Positions 60,821-64,000 of a stretch of 64,000 bases of DNA are shown piece after piece. The notes beneath the pieces are model-generated. The model worked only from the letters and a program-made list of their open reading frames with translations, ran no database searches and was not told the DNA's origin. The first letter of the stretch is position 1. Each line of letters starts with the position of its first letter. Position numbers and translations under genes: made by a program. The stretch comes from Temnothorax longispinosus (lineage: Eukaryota; Arthropoda; Insecta; Hymenoptera; Formicidae): NCBI RefSeq assembly GCF_030848805.1, contig NC_092367.1:3534001-3598000 (forward strand), written 5' to 3'.

Positions 60821-62474
60821 GGATGAAATTTTTAATACTTTTTATGAACTCAATTGGTTGCGAAGAAATGTCATGTAATATAAACACACTTTTTTATATA
60901 ATACCAAGTTCTCTTTTGCATTAAAGATTTTATTATTCTACTAACAATAAGTAATGATATGATAATAAAAGAATTAAATTTGATGATGTATATAAACTCA
61001 TGCTCAGTTTTGCACGATATTCGATATCGCACTACTCTTATAGCAAAATAGATTAAAGCAACATTGTTTCGCACAACACCTATGTTGATAGGCGCGGACC
61101 TTTTTTTATCTTTTTTTTTAAAAAAAAAAGGTAAAAAGGTTTTATTGCTTTTTTTACCTTGTTTTTAAAAGGTTAGTTTTATGGTGATATAAATAATGTC
61201 AGTTTCTCAAAAATTATTTGCTCGAGCGATATATTGCAGTTGGGTGCAGTTGAGTACAGATTAGTATCTGAATAAAGGCGACTAGCGCAAATTGCGAATC
61301 TTATTACGCATGGCAATCATCTAGCGCGTGAATAATGCAATTTGAGTAACATTCAATCGAGTGACATCGACGACTTTCGTCGGTTATTATGCATCCGAAG
61401 AATGTGAAACTTTAAATTGCCTCAATGCGCATTCGAATTAAATGCTATTAGGTAAAGCCACGCTGCTATTCCTGTCCGTTGGTTGAACTCGGGCTAATTA
61501 AAAGCACGCTCCAATTAGCTCCGGATAACTAGAGTGTATTCACGGTGCAACAACTATCGCAACTTCCATCCAACTAAGAGATTTCTGATAATACGCGTGA
61601 TCCCGTCCACCTCATTTTCATCCCGACATAGCATAATAAGGCGTAAGCGTTTTGATAGGAAACACAGTCAACCGTATTCAATTTTAATTAAATTAAACAA
61701 ATTTTCGAATTTCGACGAACCGGTGACGTCAGGTAACGGGTTCGCTATGACAAATTTTTCTTTCTGCTGCTTCGAAAGTACACGATTATTCGTTACAGTT
61801 GTAATTAGTTACAGTCAATATTAAATTGGGCGCAATTTTGTTAGATAATTACTAAAAACATCATCTCTTATCTCTTGTTTAAAGCGGATAATCTTTCTGT
61901 CAAGCTTAATGAAAAAAATACATGGAAAAATTCAATTACAATGACATTTCTATAAATCGGAGGTAATACAAAATTTTAAACTTAGATAGGGATTTTATCC
62001 GTTCGCGATTAAACTTTTATTCACGCGTTGACGTGCCGCGTGAATAAAATTCTGTTAAGCGGTAATCACAATAATCCACTCAGCTTCTCTCAAAAAAGGT
62101 GAAATTAAATGTGTATAATCCCGCGCTATCTACAGAGAAGAGAATATTAAATGCAACGCGAAGCGATCGCGCTCGATGCCGCTCGTCGGCGGATGTTCCG
62201 AGTGGTTCCTCTCTTTTGATCGGAGGATGAGAAAAACGCTTTATTGGAGTGTCAGATCTCATGAGGCTCCGCGATAAAATGTTTTGATATCGGTTGGGAG
62301 CCCACCGCAATCGATACAATCGACACGTACGGTTCCGTGTACTCCCCGGTCACCAAAGCAGGGGGAAAAAAGTGATAACCGCGTCTATCGCCGGCCATTA
62401 ATTTCTCCCAGTTCCCGTCCCGTTCCCGAATTCACTCGGCGGATGCGTTGGACGCAATTTTTCCGCAACGCGGG

Positions 62475-62493
62475 CACGCACGCACGCACGCAC
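62475..62493. repeat. (CGCA)n microsatellite
   Basis: Four to five CACG/CGCA units. Confidence 0.88.
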
Positions 62494-64000
62494 CTGCAGG
62501 ACGCAATTGCATTGCGTCGCGTATTCCGTGACTGTACGAGTTCGCATTTTGACGGTATATGCGAGTTACAGTTAACGTTGCACTTGTTTCGCAAGGCTCG
62601 TTTTAATAATACAGAGAACAGATGTCGATGTCGCAAAAATGCGGGAAGAATAATTTAAAAATTTTTTTTTTTTTTTACAATAGACAAGTTAAAGAAATCG
62701 ATATAATCTGTAGTGAAAAGAAGTATTATATTATATATTATAAACTATGTCATATTGTTAATATCATTTTTTTTTTTTATTTTTACGTGTCGTATATAAG
62801 GTTCATTAATTCCATGAATATAAATAATGATGAAATCTATAAATAATACGACTCCAAGATTAATATTACTATACATAAATACAATAATTACTATATAATG
62901 TTACTAGATAAATATTTAGAAATCATATTTTGTTATTTTTATATCGGCGTCATACGTCATCAAATTATAGTGAATTATACAAAATGGCGCGTTTTATCCT
63001 TCTCTATCAAACACGAAAAGTTTACTAGCAGGATCGTCCGTTCCGCGGTTATTGCGATGGCCGACTTCTGTCCCGTGTTGGTTTATGAGTTTCCGTTTTG
63101 TCAATACTGTTTGGCTTCGGCGATGAATAGAGCCAGTCACGTGCCATCGATTAAAACTCGTCTCCGCGGCCCTACCATGCGATTTCATTATTCCTGCCGA
63201 TCGCAATTTCAAAATATATCCATATGTTACCGTAGCGCCCCGTCGTTGTTATTCTGTTTACGCGTCATCGCGCTTTGGACCATGTTATCCGATCGAGTGA
63301 GGCGACTGGGAAAATGTACATGTACAAATTGGCATAGACGTGCACGATTTCAATGTACTTGCCTGCATTTTGTACGACCATCGCAATAAAGCGGAATACA
63401 AATTCAATAACACAGGACATTTTATACGGTTTGATTAAAGACACGATATAAATTGAACAGACGTTTGAAACTGTCACTGTCATGTCAAGTATCATACAAA
63501 TATAGGGGCTTAAGGGGATCCTGCAGTAACAGGCGAACTTCCTCAATGTCGATAATGTCAGCCTTTCTAATTTTGTTTTCCCTATATCTGTCTTTGTCTA
63601 TAACGAAATGACATCTGTCCTTGTTTGATTGCTCGTCATCTCTCGCAAGATCCGGCAACTACTGTTGCAGCTCTTCTTGTCATTCTGCATCCGTATTTGC
63701 ATTACTACAATAAACTTTCGATGGATCTTTTTTTGTACGCATTGAATCTTACTTCTACTTGCACGATATTATTCCTACATGTTTTCCCAAGGTAAGATGA
63801 TAAACATTATGTATGTATAAACTGCAGAATTTTTGTTTTAAGTAAATATTGTCGTCAGGTGACAGCTGTATGTGCCCAAATAAGTAATATTTTTAATTTT
63901 TTGGTGTTCTTTATATAAAATCGCGTTTGTGTACCTAGATTTTTGTGCGTACTTTAATTCTGTAAAAAATAATTCTATAAAGCCAATTAAAGATCCATCT

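Larger units (their letters stand above)
51433..64000 (+). other. Downstream noncoding region, probably the next receptor intron
   Basis: After exon E no exon encoding the expected end of the amino-terminal domain or the ligand-binding lobe could be read up to the window end. The region holds a short inverted repeat (53850-53889), a CpG-rich segment with a long low-complexity ORF (55712-56401), a CT microsatellite (58563-58604), a 148-base fold-back element (60673-60820) and a CGCA microsatellite (62475-62493). Its intron status is inferred from the open phase-0 end of exon E. Confidence 0.7.

Noticed and set aside
62898..63389. 163-codon Cys-rich + strand ORF near the window end
   Set aside because: No recognisable domain, an AT-rich start and no splice context. 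It is most likely chance.

Overview
The window looks like a stretch of a large insect nuclear genome, probably a hymenopteran and perhaps an ant. That guess rests on AT-rich introns broken by CpG-rich patches, many GA/CT microsatellites, short palindromic transposon remnants, and the gene content. The species cannot be fixed from sequence alone. There are no bacterial-type operons, no rRNA, no tRNA that I could find, and no CRISPR array.

Only one gene is firmly supported: the amino-terminal-domain part of a kainate-type ionotropic glutamate receptor on the + strand. Five exons with consensus splice sites and consistent phases (21581-21742, 39638-39889, 50531-50706, 51136-51189, 51268-51432) join into one uninterrupted 270-residue reading frame. 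The first coding exon (start codon, signal peptide) and everything after the amino-terminal domain (ligand-binding lobes S1/S2, pore loop, three membrane helices) are not visible here. They must lie upstream and downstream, or in exons too small to recognise. The introns are very uneven: 17,895, 10,641, 429 and 78 bases, then a last one of at least 12.5 kb.

Layout: 1-21580 is noncoding (intergenic or first intron) and ends with a cluster of three palindromic MITE-like elements 450 bases to 1.35 kb before the first recognised exon. 21743-39637 is a long intron holding a tandem duplication (24716-25288), an interspersed repeat (about 26083-26295), two clean hairpins and a CpG-rich block near 31-33.7 kb. 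39890-50530 is a second long intron with microsatellites, a second tandem duplication (49081-49390) and a weak antisense ORF with one predicted membrane segment. 51433-64000 is probably the next intron, with a CpG-rich ORF near 56 kb and a 148-base fold-back element near 60.7 kb.

The most noteworthy observation is the 78-base intron between the last two exons. Its length is a multiple of three and it is free of in-frame stops, so its retention would insert 26 residues into the receptor's extracellular domain. I saw no sign of a wholly new biological system. The remaining observations concern non-autonomous elements, foldback sequences and tandem duplications.
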